From assembly GCA_027019175.1 (NCBI GenBank), contig JALUXB010000027.1, forward strand, positions 1-64,000: a stretch of 64,000 nt of DNA, read 5' to 3'. The stretch is from Sulfurovum sp. GTDB lineage: Bacteria; Campylobacterota; Campylobacteria; Campylobacterales; Sulfurovaceae. The translations under genes and the position numbers were made by a program. The notes under the pieces were generated by a model. That model saw only the letters and a list, made by a program, of their open reading frames with translations. It ran no database searches and was not told the origin of the DNA. This document shows, in pieces, positions 62,191-64,000 of this stretch (position 1 is the stretch's first letter; each line of letters opens with the position of its first letter).

Positions 62191-62849
62191 AAGGACATCT
62201 CGTCAAATGGGATTATAAAAAAGCGTTTGGCTTTATTGCGCCAGATGATGGTTCCGAAAATATATTTATACATATATCAGATTTTAGAGTAAAAGGTTAT
62301 CGTCCAAAGGTTGGTGATGTGATTATGTATGAAGTTGGTAGAGGAAAAGATGGTAAGAAAAAAGCTATTCGAGCCTATACCCAGAATATTAAGACTGAGC
62401 ATTCCGCGTTGTCTAATCGTACAATACACCCATATGCTGAAAAAAAGCCGAAAAGAAGAAGGCTTTTTTCTTCTAGAAGGATTAAGCTTCTAATATCATT
62501 GGCGATACTACTTGTTATATTTGGTAAATTTCATTTTTTTGATAAATCAAACAGTAATAGACTACCAGTAGTTGGCCATTCATATAATACAACATATAAA
62601 GAGTCTATTGAAGAAACTGATGATTTTAGTACTTTTATGAAAGAACAGGAAAAATTTAGAGAGAAACATACAAAAAAAACTTTAACACACCATAATAGTC
62701 AAACTATGGATCGATGTGATGGAAGAGAATATTGTAGCCAAATGAATTCATGTGAAGAGGCAAAGTACTTTATAAATCACTGCCCAAATACAAAAATGGA
62801 TGGAGATGGTGATGGGATACCCTGTGAAAGCCAGTGGTGTGGACATTAA
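62187..62849 (+). CDS. Cold-shock domain + TM + Excalibur domain protein
   Basis: N: GHLVKWDYKKAFGFIAPDDGSENIFIHISDF. TM: LLISLAILLVIFGKF. C: CSQMNSCEEAKYFINHCPNTKMDGDGDGIPCE. Confidence 0.88.
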   Translation: MKGHLVKWDYKKAFGFIAPDDGSENIFIHISDFRVKGYRPKVGDVIMYEVGRGKDGKKKAIRAYTQNIKTEHSALSNRTIHPYAEKKPKRRRLFSSRRIKLLISLAILLVIFGKFHFFDKSNSNRLPVVGHSYNTTYKESIEETDDFSTFMKEQEKFREKHTKKTLTHHNSQTMDRCDGREYCSQMNSCEEAKYFINHCPNTKMDGDGDGIPCESQWCGH

Positions 62850-62861
62850 AATGAGGATAAT

Positions 62862-63932
62862 ATGAAAAAAATCATTCAAGACTTAACCAAACAAGAGCTG
62901 GCAGAGAATATCAAGCCGGCATTCAGAGCCAAACAAATCTACCAGTGGATTTACCATAAGTATGCAACTTCATTTGAAGAGATGAAAAATTTGCCAAAAG
63001 GACTTCGGGATGAGTTGGAATCGGAATATACACTGACACCGCTCAAGACGGTGACGGTACAGGACAGCATCGACGGCAGCCGAAAATATCTCTTTGAACT
63101 GCATGACGGTCATACTGTTGAAGCGGTCTTGCTGCTGATGCGTGACAAGGAGTACCATGAAGATGGCTCTGTGAAGCATCAGGAGCGCTATACAGTCTGT
63201 ATCTCCTCCCAGGTAGGGTGCAAGGTAGGGTGTGCCTTTTGTTTGACTGCAAAAGGCGGTTTTATGCGAAATTTGACCCCTGGAGAGATTGTCGAGCAGC
63301 TGCGTTTGATCAAAAAGGACAATGATATTGCTGCCAACCGCCGTGTCAACATTGTTTTTATGGGAATGGGTGAGCCGCTTGACAACCTCGATGCGGTTGC
63401 CAAATCGGTAAAAATCTTCGCAGACGAAGAGGGAATGGCGATTGCCCCACACCGACAGACTATCTCAACTTCTGGTCTCAGCAGCAAGATCGAGAAGCTT
63501 GGGAAAATGGAGCTTGGCATCAATCTTGCCATCTCACTGCATGCGGTCGATGACGAACTGAGGCAGAAACTTATGCCGATCAATAAAGCCTACAATATCG
63601 AGTCGATCATCACCGCAGTCAAAAACTTTCCTGTCAACGACAGGAAGCGTGTGATGTTCGAATACCTTGTCATCAAGGATGTCAACGACGACATCAGTGC
63701 GGCAAAGAAGCTGCTCAAACTCCTCGACGGTATCAAGGCAAAGGTCAATCTCATTTACTTCAACCCCTACGGCGGAACAGAGTTCAAGCGCCCGACCGAA
63801 GAGGATATGAAGAAGTTTCAGGAGTATTTAACCAAAAGAGGACTACATTGCACCATCCGCGAGTCCAAGGGGCTCGATATTTCCGCTGCCTGCGGCCAGT
63901 TGCGCGAGCAGGAAGCCAAAGGAGAGGTGTAG
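62862..63932 (+). CDS. rlmN: 23S rRNA (adenine2503-C2)-methyltransferase
   Basis: [34 protein letters not shown] radical SAM CxxxCxxC. Confidence 0.96.
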   Translation: MKKIIQDLTKQELAENIKPAFRAKQIYQWIYHKYATSFEEMKNLPKGLRDELESEYTLTPLKTVTVQDSIDGSRKYLFELHDGHTVEAVLLLMRDKEYHEDGSVKHQERYTVCISSQVGCKVGCAFCLTAKGGFMRNLTPGEIVEQLRLIKKDNDIAANRRVNIVFMGMGEPLDNLDAVAKSVKIFADEEGMAIAPHRQTISTSGLSSKIEKLGKMELGINLAISLHAVDDELRQKLMPINKAYNIESIITAVKNFPVNDRKRVMFEYLVIKDVNDDISAAKKLLKLLDGIKAKVNLIYFNPYGGTEFKRPTEEDMKKFQEYLTKRGLHCTIRESKGLDISAACGQLREQEAKGEV

Positions 63933-63933
63933 T

Positions 63934-64000
63934 ATGCCTGATGTACAAATTGGAATGTTGGTATTTATTGTGCTGGTTGTCGGTATCGGCGGCGGCTGGT
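63934..64000 (+). CDS. Partial ORF, N-terminus of a membrane protein
   Basis: MPDVQIGMLVFIVLVVGIGGGW..., runs off the window. Confidence 0.4.
   Translation, partial: MPDVQIGMLVFIVLVVGIGGGW

Overview
This 64 kb chromosomal window looks like Campylobacterota (Sulfurovum/Sulfurimonas-like). That placement is inferred from gene content and style, not from a database search. (1) 1-6.3 kb is the right end of an accessory island. It carries a 5'-truncated SF2 helicase with a C-terminal PD-(D/E)XK-like nuclease, overlapping by ATGA with a 675-aa partner. The pair has the layout of a DdmD/DdmE (helicase-nuclease plus Argonaute-like) plasmid-elimination system. The island also holds a Fic-fold protein with a degenerate catalytic motif and an orphan ORF. 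It abuts a comM/yifB gene that lacks its N-terminal ~70-75 codons, so the island appears to be inserted in comM. (2) 7.6-10 kb is nifU and nifS, with a 7 x 7-bp tandem repeat between them and an IscR/Rrf2-like operator palindrome upstream. (3) 10-34.5 kb is a large, AT-rich Wzx/Wzy-type surface-polysaccharide locus. It includes glycosyltransferases, wecB, a wbpO/wbpP-like pair, a sulfotransferase-like gene and a three-domain aldolase/DUF115-like/KdsB-like fusion. It also has an acetyltransferase broken at a poly-G(7) tract (candidate phase variation) and two toxin-antitoxin modules, one flanked by a duplicated epimerase gene end. (4) 34.7-64 kb is mostly core genome: folE, mutY, nrdB, pcm, a Bat/MoxR operon with a REPIN-like element, an L,D-transpeptidase, coaE, dapF, tRNA-Val, rarA, a pseudouridine synthase, a KdsD/KpsF-type isomerase, RNase J, ksgA, hisF and rlmN. 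No CRISPR array or rRNA was seen.
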